The position numbers and the translations under genes are program-made. A stretch of DNA of 5,096 nt from JBBIMP01 sp037444305 (GTDB lineage: Bacteria > Acidobacteriota > UBA6911). Positions 1-4,320 of the stretch are shown piece after piece. Every line of letters starts with the position of its first letter. Positions within the stretch are counted from its first letter, which is position 1. Location: positions 1 to 5,096 of the forward strand of contig JBBIMP010000101.1 in NCBI GenBank assembly GCA_037444305.1. The letters run 5' to 3'. The notes under the pieces were generated by a model, which did no database searches, was not told the origin of the DNA, and saw only the letters and a program-made list of their open reading frames with translations.

Positions 1-899
1 CCTATGGAGTTGTTCTTCAGGTCGTTCCACACCCGCTCATCGGGATTGAGCTCCGGTGAGTATGGTGGCAGAAAGAAGAGGCGGAGCTTTCCCTCAACAG
101 AGGCAAGGAACCTTTGAACCATTTTAGCCTTGTGCGCGGGATGGCCATCGACAATAAGGAAAATAGGACGCGCCGCGTTATATATCAAGCGCTTGAGGAA
201 TTCGATGAAGACCTTTGCGCCCACGCGTCCCTTCGTGACCATGAAACGAAACTCCCCTTGAGCACTGACTGCCGAAATGAGGTTCAATCCGAAGCGCGCT
301 CCAGTGCTGCTCACCACCGGTGTGCGACCTTTAGGAGCCCACGTAGTTCCCGCATGGTGGTCCGAACGTACACCCGCTTCGTCCCCGAAAAATATGGTTG
401 CATTCACGCTTTTCGCCAGCGCCCGGATCTCAGGATACTGCTCGTTGAGCCAGCGCTGAACATCCTCGGGCCGCTGCTGATACGCACGCCACACTGGGCG
501 CTGTGGAGTCAGCCCCAGCTGGTTCAGCAGCCGACAGACCGAGGCCTTACTCAGCCGGATGCCATATTTCCGTCGGATCAACTCTCCAACCATGCGCGCA
601 GTCCACAAAGCGAAAGTGAATTTCAGCTGCAGCGGATTCTTGGACGTTATGGTTTCGTACAGCCAGCTCAATGCCTTTCCGTCGAGCTTCGGCCGTCGCC
701 CACCTCGCTTGCGAGCATCAAGCGCGCCCCAACCGCCATTACGATAAAGTGCCAGCCACATGTATACGGCTGCTCGAGTTACCCCAAGCGCGCCCGCCAC
801 AGCCGAAGGAGCTTGGCCCTCTTGGACGCTTGCAACAGCACGTTTCCGGATTTCGGTCAGTGTTTTGTGATCCAGTCGTCTTGCGTCTCTCTTGAACAT
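1..899 (-). CDS. IS630-family DDE transposase, 3' end cut by window edge
   Basis: Transposase for cut-and-paste movement at TA sites. From ATG at 899 it runs 299 codons without a stop and leaves the window, missing about the last 40 residues of a typical 340-residue IS630 protein. Residues 10-60 form a helix-turn-helix (GALGVTRAAVYMWLALY), followed by a linker with an RRPKL motif at 68-72 and a second winged-helix region around 100-132. The catalytic triad is visible: D173 in FFGDEAG, D251 in LIVDGHPAHK and E288 in LPPYSPELNPDE, the hallmark IS630/Tc1-like signature. No frameshift or internal stop is seen, so the visible part could be active. The start at 899 directly follows a strong promoter; an in-frame GTG further upstream overlaps the -10 box and was not used. 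Family assignment is very secure; the exact IS name is not assignable. Confidence 0.95.
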   Translation of the reverse strand, partial: MFKRDARRLDHKTLTEIRKRAVASVQEGQAPSAVAGALGVTRAAVYMWLALYRNGGWGALDARKRGGRRPKLDGKALSWLYETITSKNPLQLKFTFALWTARMVGELIRRKYGIRLSKASVCRLLNQLGLTPQRPVWRAYQQRPEDVQRWLNEQYPEIRALAKSVNATIFFGDEAGVRSDHHAGTTWAPKGRTPVVSSTGARFGLNLISAVSAQGEFRFMVTKGRVGAKVFIEFLKRLIYNAARPIFLIVDGHPAHKAKMVQRFLASVEGKLRLFFLPPYSPELNPDERVWNDLKNNSI

Positions 900-905
900 G
901 CATGA

Positions 906-933
906 ATAATACACCAATATATAGATATGTCAA
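906..933 (-). promoter_or_regulatory. Putative sigma70 promoter of the transposase
   Basis: On the minus strand a perfect TTGACA (933-928) is followed after 16 bp by TATTAT (911-906). The -10 box ends 6 nt before the ATG at 899, so the predicted transcription start falls on the start codon and the mRNA would be leaderless. No Shine-Dalgarno is present in those 6 nt. Prediction from sequence only. Confidence 0.6.
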
Positions 934-950
934 GACTATTATGAGACGGT

Positions 951-971
951 TAATAAGAACTTCCACCTCAT
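951..971 (-). pseudogene. Start of a cassette gene interrupted by the IS630 element
   Basis: A clean Shine-Dalgarno GGAGG (984-980) stands 8 nt before ATG (971-969), followed by codons for MRWKFLL before the TA-rich IS end; in-frame stops follow about four codons later. It lies about 90 nt after the R'-like core at 1061-1067, where the first gene of the next cassette would be expected. The hydrophobic start suggests a membrane anchor or signal peptide, but seven residues cannot identify a gene. The remainder should lie beyond the IS, left of the window. The inference rests on the strong ribosome site and position only. Confidence 0.4.
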
Positions 972-1060
972 TTTGCTTTCCTCCGATGACTGGGAGACGC
1001 CCGGGAGTTGCTTCGGCATGTCGGCAGTATTGCGACTCCCCCCCCACCCATGAGGATGTG
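972..1060. other. Leader of the interrupted cassette, no gene seen
   Basis: This stretch between the collapsed attC and the interrupted gene start holds the Shine-Dalgarno site at 980-984 and a run of eight C (1038-1045). I find no convincing promoter, hairpin or ORF. Confidence 0.4.
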
Positions 1061-1078
1061 GCCCAACTTATATTAGGC
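1061..1078 (-). other. Collapsed attC-like site after higA
   Basis: On the minus strand GCCTAAT (1078-1072) and GTTGGGC (1067-1061) resemble the outer R'' and R' cores of an attC. Only four bases separate them, where a normal attC has about 45-130 bp with L'' and L' arms. The TAA stop of higA falls inside the first core, as is common in gene cassettes. I read this as an attC that lost its centre, but a chance match of two 7-mers is possible. It could not fold into the bulged hairpin an integrase needs. Confidence 0.4.
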
Positions 1079-1390
1079 CCGATGACCTTCATCGGGCCGT
1101 CGGCTCTCCCACGGCTTGATCTTCGCCAGGGACTTGGCGAGGGCTTTTTCTGCCACCTCGGTATCATAAGCTGCCTGCGCCCGCAACCAATAACCGTTGG
1201 AAAGGCCAAAGAAGCGGCACAAGCGCAGGTCGGTGTCGGCCGTGATGGCTCGCTTACCCGCAACGATCTCACCGATCCGCTGGGCGGGCACGCCAATCTC
1301 CTTGGCAAGGCGATACTGCGTGAGGCCCATTGGCACGAGGAATTCCTCGCGCAGCAGCTCGCCAGGTGTCACAGGCTTGAGCTTCTGCAT
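1073..1390 (-). CDS. higA: HigA-family antitoxin (Xre-type HTH)
   Basis: Antitoxin that binds and neutralises the HigB mRNA endonuclease encoded just upstream and, with it, represses their shared promoter. The 105-residue product opens with the typical HigA/VapI segment PVTPGELLREEFLVPMGLT (residues 6-24). A helix-turn-helix follows at about 24-50 (YRLAKEIGVPAQRIGEIVAGKR), then a helical dimerisation part with GYWLRAQAAYD (66-76). The charged tail (PWESRRPDEGHRA) is encoded by a near-perfect hairpin. The ATG start sits 13 nt after the higB stop behind a purine-rich GGGGAAAGAG. Length and order (toxin first) match typical higBA. The family is certain; DNA binding and toxin pairing are inferred from it. 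Confidence 0.93.
   Translation of the reverse strand: MQKLKPVTPGELLREEFLVPMGLTQYRLAKEIGVPAQRIGEIVAGKRAITADTDLRLCRFFGLSNGYWLRAQAAYDTEVAEKALAKSLAKIKPWESRRPDEGHRA
1076..1098 (-). terminator. Perfect 10-bp hairpin spanning the higA stop
   Basis: Arms 1076-1085 and 1089-1098 are perfect complements around a 3-nt loop. The hairpin encodes the last residues of HigA, ending at its TAA. It is GC-rich at the base but is followed on the minus strand by TAATATAAG rather than a T-run, so it is not a canonical intrinsic terminator. It could end or stabilise the higBA mRNA, or be a leftover of an attC stem. Confidence 0.4.
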
Positions 1391-1403
1391 GGTCTCTTTC
1401 CCC

Positions 1404-1682
1404 CTAATGGTAGTCCACGATCTCGACGTCCTCCGCGCCCGTAGCGGTCCAGCGGAAGCACACGCGGAATTGGTCGTTCACACGGATACTGTGCCGTCCG
1501 GCACGGTCGCCCTTGAGCGCTTCCAGCCTGTTGCCTGGCGGCACACGGAGGTCTCCCAGTCGACCCGCGATCTGCAACTGCCGAAGTTTGCGTCGTGCGA
1601 CGGCCTCGATGTTTACGAACCGCCTGACCCGCCGGCCGTTCGAAAGAGCTTCCGTATCGGCGCACCTGAACGTCAGGATCAC
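1404..1682 (-). CDS. higB: HigB-family toxin (RelE superfamily)
   Basis: Ribosome-dependent mRNA endonuclease of the RelE/HigB fold, the toxin half of a higBA module. The 92-residue protein shows the HigB signature throughout: FRCADTEAL at 5-13, GRRVRRFVNIEAVARRKLRQL at 16-36 (helical), PPGNRLEAL at 48-56, and the core strands HSIRVNDQFRVCFRW (64-78) ending in VEIVDYH (86-92). The C-terminal His and nearby basic residues are the kind used in catalysis by this family. Full length is present with no lesion. The start is GTG at 1682; alignment to the usual HigB N-terminus supports it although no Shine-Dalgarno precedes it. The promoter's -10 box ends 5 nt upstream, so translation would be leaderless. 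It is the first gene of cassette E. Confidence 0.93.
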   Translation of the reverse strand: MILTFRCADTEALSNGRRVRRFVNIEAVARRKLRQLQIAGRLGDLRVPPGNRLEALKGDRAGRHSIRVNDQFRVCFRWTATGAEDVEIVDYH

Positions 1683-1687
1683 GGCTG

Positions 1688-1716
1688 ATAGTAACGCATG
1701 GCGTGATTAACGTCAA
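1688..1716 (-). promoter_or_regulatory. Promoter of higBA
   Basis: On the minus strand TTGACG (1716-1711), a 17-bp spacer and TACTAT (1693-1688) form a good sigma70 promoter. Five bases separate the -10 box from the higB GTG, so the predicted mRNA begins at or within the start codon. Confidence 0.65.
1694..1704. promoter_or_regulatory. Candidate HigA operator in the promoter spacer
   Basis: ACGC-ATG-GCGT is a short perfect inverted repeat placed between the -35 and -10 boxes, where bound HigA would block RNA polymerase. A direct repeat TAACG (1692-1696, 1708-1712) flanks it. The arms are only 4 bp, so support is modest, but the core resembles the palindrome upstream of cassette A. Confidence 0.4.
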
Positions 1717-1770
1717 GAGTAGATGCGCCGACGGCTTTCTGGCGCGGTCACTCCCGGACGCCCTCCAAGG

Positions 1771-1834
1771 GCCTAACGCCGGGCCTCAGCCGCGGCGAGC
1801 CTTGTTCGCCGACGGCTGGATGCCCTTGTTCGAC
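1771..1834 (-). other. attC recombination site of cassette D
   Basis: A 64-bp imperfect palindrome directly after the zinc-finger antitoxin stop. Its R'' core is GTCGAAC (1834-1828) and its R' core is GTTAGGC (1777-1771). Between them the minus strand folds into a long hairpin: 1787-1798 pairs with 1806-1818, 12 bp with one bulged base at 1812 and a 7-nt loop. GGGC/GCCC pairing continues outward with unpaired bases. Short cores, inner stem and extrahelical bases are the attC hallmarks recognised as single strand by integron integrases. Confidence 0.7.
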
Positions 1835-1839
1835 CTGTG

Positions 1840-2052
1840 TCAGCCGGTCGCCGCGATCTTTTTCGCGTTGTGCTCGACCGAACGGACCAGCTCCTGAATC
1901 GCGTCAACCTCGCGTTCTTCAAAGTGCGCTTCTCCGCATTGCTGACAGACCCAGGCAGGAACTCTGTCCAGGACGATATGGCAGCCGTCGCGGTCGACAT
2001 GGAACGGGGCGGACGTGCGTGCCATCTTACCTTGGCAATGAAGACACTTCAT
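1840..2052 (-). CDS. YgiT/MqsA-type zinc-finger antitoxin
   Basis: Small zinc-finger protein, probably the antitoxin partner of the DUF4258 protein upstream. The 70 residues contain two CxxC pairs (C3/C6 in MKCLHC and C36/C39 in WVCQQCG), which should bind one zinc ion, followed by an acidic helix FEEREVDAIQELVRSVEH (44-61). This matches the N-terminal domain of MqsA/YgiT but lacks the C-terminal HTH of full-length MqsA (about 131 residues), so direct DNA binding is doubtful. The start is ATG at 2052, chosen because GGAGGT (2062-2057) lies 4 nt before it and the upstream extension has no family similarity. The start overlaps the toxin stop as ATGA, giving translational coupling. The stop is 6 nt from the attC R'' core. 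Confidence 0.88.
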   Translation of the reverse strand: MKCLHCQGKMARTSAPFHVDRDGCHIVLDRVPAWVCQQCGEAHFEEREVDAIQELVRSVEHNAKKIAATG

Positions 2053-2372
2053 AGTGACCTCCGCTTGGTAAAGCCCTCGAGCCACTCTCGCTCGTCCGGA
2101 AGATAGGCAGTGATTATTGCCAGATAGTCGTCTCTCGGGGAGCAGACAACATGGATCGGACGGCCTTTGTCGACGAAACCCAGGATCAGGCAACTATGCC
2201 CGCGAGGATCTGACGGATAGTCTTCAACCAGTTTGCCATATTCTACCACCGCACGCACCTCGTGCGTGCCAATCATCCGGTCGGGCCTCGCCATCTGGCG
2301 CAATGCGTGCGGGAGATAGAGCCTCCGTTTTGCCGATGCCGTCCTGAGACGCTGCAGGATACCAGCTTCCAC
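2049..2372 (-). CDS. DUF4258 protein, probable toxin
   Basis: A 107-residue DUF4258-family protein. Members are small, lie next to YgiT/MqsA-like zinc-finger genes and are regarded as putative RelE/MqsR-like RNase toxins; activity here is inferred from family and neighbour. Family features are the helical LPHALRQMARPDRMI (20-34), a V-EYGKLVEDYP strand region (43-53), a GHSCLILGF strand (58-66), and the conserved core PIHVVCSPRDDYLAIITAYLP (72-92) followed by EREW. The start is GTG at 2372 with GAGG five bases upstream. The first 17 residues are not obviously conserved, so a later start remains possible. The stop overlaps the antitoxin start by 4 nt. No promoter is recognisable in the 140 bp upstream, unlike the other TA cassettes here. 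Confidence 0.82.
   Translation of the reverse strand: MEAGILQRLRTASAKRRLYLPHALRQMARPDRMIGTHEVRAVVEYGKLVEDYPSDPRGHSCLILGFVDKGRPIHVVCSPRDDYLAIITAYLPDEREWLEGFTKRRSL
2057..2062 (-). promoter_or_regulatory. Shine-Dalgarno fixing the zinc-finger antitoxin start
   Basis: GGAGGT on the minus strand, 4 nt before ATG 2052 and inside the last codons of the DUF4258 gene. It decides the start against the longer frame that opens at 2193. Confidence 0.75.
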
Positions 2373-2390
2373 GTCTGCCTCACCACCATC

Positions 2391-2510
2391 GTGGGCTTAT
2401 CAGCCCCGGGACTCTCTGGGATTGTGCACCTCGGTTTCCGCACCCCAGATGCTTCGGCTCTCGGATTGCATACCCTGCCTGCTTACTTCCCCCGCTCCGC
2501 TCATAAACGG
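2391..2510. other. Leader of cassette D, no gene seen
   Basis: This stretch lies between the degenerate attC-like site and the DUF4258 gene. I see no -35/-10 pair, no good hairpin and no supported ORF. Confidence 0.4.
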
Positions 2511-2541
2511 GTCGAACGCCGCGTTCAAGCGCTTGTTCGGC
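2511..2541 (-). other. Short degenerate attC-like site after the CopG antitoxin gene
   Basis: On the minus strand GCCGAAC (2541-2535) and GTTCGAC (2517-2511) are 6/7 complementary and match attC outer cores. The interval is only 17 bp and holds a CAAGCGCTTG palindrome (2527-2536) instead of paired L arms. The first core overlaps the antitoxin's final codons, as often seen in cassettes. This is either an unusually short or a partly deleted attC. Confidence 0.4.
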
Positions 2542-2830
2542 GTCCCGTATCCCGTGCGATCTCATCCGCGATTCTTTCGGCCAGAAAGACCTTCAGCAGC
2601 GACTGGTACGGGACGTCGCGCTTGTTCGCAAGGATCTTCAATTCGGCCAAAAGCCCCGCCGGGAGCCGAAGAGAAATCGTCTCGGTGGACAGCTTGAGAT
2701 TGGGGAAGATCCCCACGTGTGCCTGGGACCAGTCTATAAAGTCCGCGGTGTCGTGGCTCTCCCAGAAGGCACGCTCCTCGGCCTCTGACCTAAACTGCGG
2801 GATCTTCTTGAGTTGCCTGCGTCTGGGCAT
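2525..2830 (-). CDS. CopG/RHH-family antitoxin paired with BrnT toxin
   Basis: Antitoxin that should bind the BrnT-family toxin encoded just upstream and autoregulate their operon. The 101-residue protein starts with KKIPQFRSEAEERAFWESHDTADFIDW (8-34), a toxin-facing segment typical of the CopG_antitoxin (PF12441-like) family. A ribbon-helix-helix follows: strand TISLRLP (51-57), helix 59-70 and helix 74-91 containing SLLKVFLAERI. It is not the classical BrnA sequence, so I give no gene symbol. The start is ATG at 2830: AAGGAGGT (2841-2834) stands 3 nt before it, a perfect anti-16S match. The gene overlaps the toxin's end by 41 nt in another frame. Its C-terminal GRRTSA is encoded by an attC-like core. 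Confidence 0.9.
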   Translation of the reverse strand: MPRRRQLKKIPQFRSEAEERAFWESHDTADFIDWSQAHVGIFPNLKLSTETISLRLPAGLLAELKILANKRDVPYQSLLKVFLAERIADEIARDTGRRTSA

Positions 2831-3122
2831 AGAACCTCCTTTCTCGCCGACTCATCGGGCGGGCCGAAATGACTCGGAGCAAGTGTTTCCGTATCGCGAA
2901 GGCGATCGCGAGCCGCCGATGGAGATCGCTGTGACCGAGTGCGAAGTAGCGCGTCTCCTCTTCCGACCGGCCCGGGCTCGAAGCAAGCAGGATCGGCCGG
3001 TTGAGGAAGACCTGCTCGGCTTCGGCCTGCGTGACCCCGTGCTGGCGCCAGTTCTTGTCCGAGTTCCCGTCATCCCATTCGAAGCCGGCGACGTCCGGGA
3101 AGAACTCCGGGATGAGGCCCAT
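2790..3122 (-). CDS. brnT: BrnT-family ribonuclease toxin (DUF497)
   Basis: Toxin of a BrnT-type type II module, a small RelE-like fold RNase that inhibits translation. The 110-residue protein has the family's N-terminal motif FEWDDGNSDKNWRQHGVTQ (14-32) with H28, the helix AEAEQVFLN (33-41), a strand pair RYFALGHSD (58-66) and RRLAIAFAIR (69-78), and the C-terminal LRVISARPMSRRERRFY (82-98). I chose ATG 3122 over an in-frame TTG at 3143, because that TTG lies upstream of the -10 box and would not be in the mRNA. The -10 ends 6 nt before this ATG, so the message should be leaderless. The end overlaps the antitoxin gene by 41 nt. Residues after about 100 (TQATQEDPAV) are family-divergent and come from that overlap. 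Confidence 0.93.
   Translation of the reverse strand: MGLIPEFFPDVAGFEWDDGNSDKNWRQHGVTQAEAEQVFLNRPILLASSPGRSEEETRYFALGHSDLHRRLAIAFAIRKHLLRVISARPMSRRERRFYAQTQATQEDPAV
2834..2841 (-). promoter_or_regulatory. Consensus Shine-Dalgarno of the CopG antitoxin gene
   Basis: AAGGAGGT fully complements the 16S rRNA tail and lies inside the toxin coding sequence, 3 nt before ATG 2830. It should give high antitoxin translation relative to the toxin, which has no visible ribosome site. Confidence 0.8.
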
Positions 3123-3128
3123 GGCTTT

Positions 3129-3157
3129 AGTATATGTCTGCAATATACGTTTGTCAA
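3129..3157 (-). promoter_or_regulatory. Promoter of the brnT operon
   Basis: On the minus strand TTGACA (3157-3152), a 17-bp spacer and TATACT (3134-3129): close to the sigma70 consensus. Six bases lie between the -10 box and ATG 3122, so transcription should begin on the A of the ATG. Confidence 0.72.
3130..3148. promoter_or_regulatory. Candidate operator of the BrnT/CopG complex
   Basis: GTATAT (3130-3135) and ATATAC (3143-3148) are perfect inverted repeats separated by 7 bp. They cover the -10 box and most of the spacer. A ribbon-helix-helix antitoxin dimer bound here would block polymerase, fitting the known autorepression of such modules. Confidence 0.55.
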
Positions 3158-3190
3158 TTGGCTACGATCCCAAGGCAGCCAGCCAAGCAC

Positions 3191-3262
3191 GCCGAACGCT
3201 GGCGATTAACTGCGGTGGTGGAGCGCAGCGGAGCCGCCGTCAGGTTCATCGCCTTGTTGGGC
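3191..3262 (-). other. attC recombination site of cassette B
   Basis: A 72-bp imperfect palindrome. R'' is GCCCAAC (3262-3256) and R' is GTTCGGC (3197-3191), 6/7 complementary. The inner arms GGCGATGAACCTG (minus strand, 3253-3241) and CAGTTAATCGCC (3212-3201) pair almost fully, with the base differences expected of extrahelical bases. A GC-rich terminal stem-loop region lies between. This is one of the best attC candidates here. Confidence 0.8.
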
Positions 3263-3332
3263 GTCCGTTGCCTCATCGCGACGACGGCGGTTCGACGGCG
3301 TCTAGGCAGGTGTTGTCGGCTCACGAAAACCT
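3263..3332. other. Spacer between the small ORF and attC, no gene seen
   Basis: Seventy bases that separate the last possible ORF of cassette B from its attC, longer than the usual few bases. No promoter, hairpin or recognisable coding remnant was found; it may be decayed coding sequence. Confidence 0.3.
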
Positions 3333-3422
3333 CTACGTCCTCAGGGCACCGCGAAGGGATTCGCGCGCCGGCCCGGTCACCGCGTTCGCGGCGAAGACGT
3401 CGACGATGAACTCGTGCGTCAT
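3333..3422 (-). CDS. Possible 29-codon ORF coupled to the membrane protein gene
   Basis: The ATG at 3422 overlaps the stop of the upstream membrane protein gene as ATGA, the coupling geometry used elsewhere in this array. The predicted 29-residue peptide begins MTHEFIVDVFAANAV and ends at TAG. It matches no family I know and could be a real micro-protein, the remnant of a longer second gene, or chance. No independent Shine-Dalgarno is obvious. I rate it as speculative. Confidence 0.25.
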   Translation of the reverse strand: MTHEFIVDVFAANAVTGPARESLRGALRT

Positions 3423-3676
3423 GGAGTGCGATCTGTGATGAACCCGGCTACAACCAACGCGATGATGCGGACAATAAGCCACGCCGCTAAAAAGTACAAT
3501 GCACCTTCAAGCGCCAGATTAGCAAGGTTGATTACGAGGTTCTGCCAAGGGTGACCTGGCGTCTGAGCGGGAGGCCCGTAGGGCTGATTCAAGGTGATGA
3601 AGTAGTAGAGCGCTGCGCCAATGCCGGCTACGAAGCTGAGCCGCTTCACGCCTTTCGACTGGGTCGACCAGATCAT
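3419..3676 (-). CDS. Small two-helix membrane protein, unknown function
   Basis: I do not recognise this 85-residue protein. It has a short basic N-terminus (MIWSTQSKGVKR) and a first hydrophobic segment at about 13-29 (SFVAGIGAALYYFITL). A proline-rich loop NQPYGPPAQTPGHPW (30-44) precedes a long second hydrophobic stretch at about 54-80 (ALEGALYFLAAWLIVRIIALVVAGF). It is therefore probably an inner-membrane hairpin with both ends in the cytoplasm. The start is ATG at 3676 because GAGGA lies 5 nt upstream; the longer frame would begin inside the attC. It is the only clear non-TA gene of the array. No promoter is visible in the roughly 40 nt between attC and start, so expression may depend on upstream transcription. 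Confidence 0.7.
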   Translation of the reverse strand: MIWSTQSKGVKRLSFVAGIGAALYYFITLNQPYGPPAQTPGHPWQNLVINLANLALEGALYFLAAWLIVRIIALVVAGFITDRTP

Positions 3677-3712
3677 GGCTTCCTCACGAATCGGCTCACG
3701 AGGCCAGTGCCG

Positions 3713-3821
3713 CCCAACGCCCGCGGTGAGCCGCGGCCGCCCTAAATCACGCTCGATCACCGGAATCGCAAGCTCGGCTCTGAGCAAGAATCCGGCCGGC
3801 GGCTCCAGCGCAGGGTTAGAT
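3713..3821 (-). other. attC recombination site of cassette A
   Basis: A 109-bp imperfect palindrome starting 24 nt after the DUF2442 stop. R'' is ATCTAAC (3821-3815), fitting the RYYYAAC consensus, and R' is GTTGGGC (3719-3713). The minus-strand arms GAGCCGCCGGCCG and CGGCCGCGGCTC pair over 12 bp with one bulged base, and a weaker GCG/CGC pairing extends outward. The central ~50 bp would form the variable loop. Confidence 0.72.
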
Positions 3822-3845
3822 CGCCTGCCGTCAACACAGCGACCG

Positions 3846-4106
3846 TCACTGCTTGGGACGCCGGGCAGGCACCCCGGTTAGCATGCCCTGGGCACTGAGA
3901 TCCTCGTCGACCTCGGGCCAATGTACGCCTTGACCATCGCCAATGATCTCATACCGAGCGCGCTGTTCCGGAGTGGCGTCAGAAAGCCGCCATGACCACG
4001 CAAGCGGTACGCTGACTATGCGGCCGTCAGCCAGCTCGCACGCAATAAGATCCTCCGAAATGGACACCGCCTTTATTCGCGGCTCAATGCTAACCACAGT
4101 GTTCAT
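3846..4106 (-). CDS. DUF2442 protein, probable antitoxin-like partner of DUF4160
   Basis: An 86-residue DUF2442-family protein. Such genes commonly sit directly next to DUF4160 genes, and the pair is treated as a putative type II TA module; which member is toxic is not firmly settled, so the role is inferred. Family features are LADGRIVSVPLAWSWRL (25-41), then ATPEQRARYEIIGDGQGVHWP (44-64), and the hallmark VDEDLSAQGML (66-76). The start is ATG at 4106, with GAGG 8 nt before it; a longer frame from 4139 would add 11 residues lacking family similarity. The gene overlaps the end of the DUF4160 gene by 17 nt. It is last in the four-gene cassette A and is followed by its attC. Confidence 0.88.
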   Translation of the reverse strand: MNTVVSIEPRIKAVSISEDLIACELADGRIVSVPLAWSWRLSDATPEQRARYEIIGDGQGVHWPEVDEDLSAQGMLTGVPARRPKQ

Positions 4107-4320
4107 CCCATGCCTCGATGATATGCTCCAGGTTTGCACCTATGAGATGCCGAATCGTATTCAACTCCCGACCTGAAAAACCATGATTGGCAGCAAGCTC
4201 GATCGGCTCCATCCAGAACTTGCACACCATTCTCTCGCGCCGTACGTGGACGTGCTTCGGCTCGTTGCAGTCGAAGCTGTAGAAGAAGAGCCGGTAGTTC
4301 GACAGCGCACCGCGAATCAC
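4090..4320 (-). CDS. DUF4160 protein, probable toxin-like partner of DUF2442
   Basis: A 76-residue DUF4160-family protein. Features are YRLFFYSFDCNEPKHVHV (9-26), with the HVHV strand typical of the family, then CKFWMEPIELAANHGFS (33-49) and a C-terminal helix RHLIGANLEHIIEAWDEH (57-74). The start is GTG at 4320, which overlaps the stop of the HTH antitoxin gene as GTGA. No Shine-Dalgarno stands near it, so translation probably depends on ribosomes terminating at the HTH gene. The N-terminus has about the family's usual length, which supports this start. Its placement directly behind a complete relE/HTH pair, with no attC between, makes cassette A a doubled module. Confidence 0.87.
   Translation of the reverse strand: MIRGALSNYRLFFYSFDCNEPKHVHVRRERMVCKFWMEPIELAANHGFSGRELNTIRHLIGANLEHIIEAWDEHCG

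Larger units (their letters stand above)
1..956 (-). mobile_element. IS630-family insertion sequence, partial
   Basis: One end of an IS630-family element: its transposase reads leftward and runs off the window edge, so only the 5' end of the element is present. The inner boundary is inferred, not proven. IS630 elements insert at TA dinucleotides. The sequence at 936-956 forms a short imperfect inverted repeat rich in TA/TAA, next to the transposase promoter, and an apparently unrelated gene start lies just beyond at 969-971. I therefore place the end near 951-956. The opposite terminal repeat, needed to confirm this, is outside the window. Confidence 0.7.

Noticed and set aside
114..905. Plus-strand 263-codon open frame
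   Set aside because: It is the complement shadow of the IS630 transposase, whose catalytic motifs are unmistakable on the minus strand.
739..1308. Minus-strand 189-codon frame across the IS end and higA
   Set aside because: It overlaps both the transposase and higA in another frame, spans the IS boundary and has no recognisable domain.
1683..1700. Six-codon mini-ORF (MRYYQP) ending in TGA at the higB GTG
   Set aside because: Its start lies upstream of the predicted -10 box, so it would not be on the transcript; probably chance.
1369..1716. Minus-strand 115-codon frame over higB
   Set aside because: It is an Arg/Pro-rich out-of-frame shadow of higB and covers the promoter.
2053..2193. 47-codon N-terminal extension of the zinc-finger antitoxin
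   Set aside because: It lies within the DUF4258 gene in another frame; the strong GGAGGT before ATG 2052 and the position of the first CxxC settle the start.
3120..3143. Upstream TTG start for brnT adding 7 residues
   Set aside because: The TTG lies upstream of the predicted -10 box and would not be transcribed from that promoter; homology starts after the ATG at 3122.
2262..3209. Plus-strand 315-codon open frame, the longest closed frame
   Set aside because: It runs antisense through four supported minus-strand features (DUF4258 start, CopG antitoxin, brnT and promoter) and shows no domain; high GC explains it.
3191..3325. Minus-strand GTG frame reading through the attC (peptide containing NKAMNLTAAPLR)
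   Set aside because: Translated attC sites give this type of peptide; there is no ribosome site and the frame consists mostly of recombination site.
3677..3787. Longer start for the membrane protein
   Set aside because: The extra 37 codons are encoded by the attC, while ATG 3676 has a Shine-Dalgarno.
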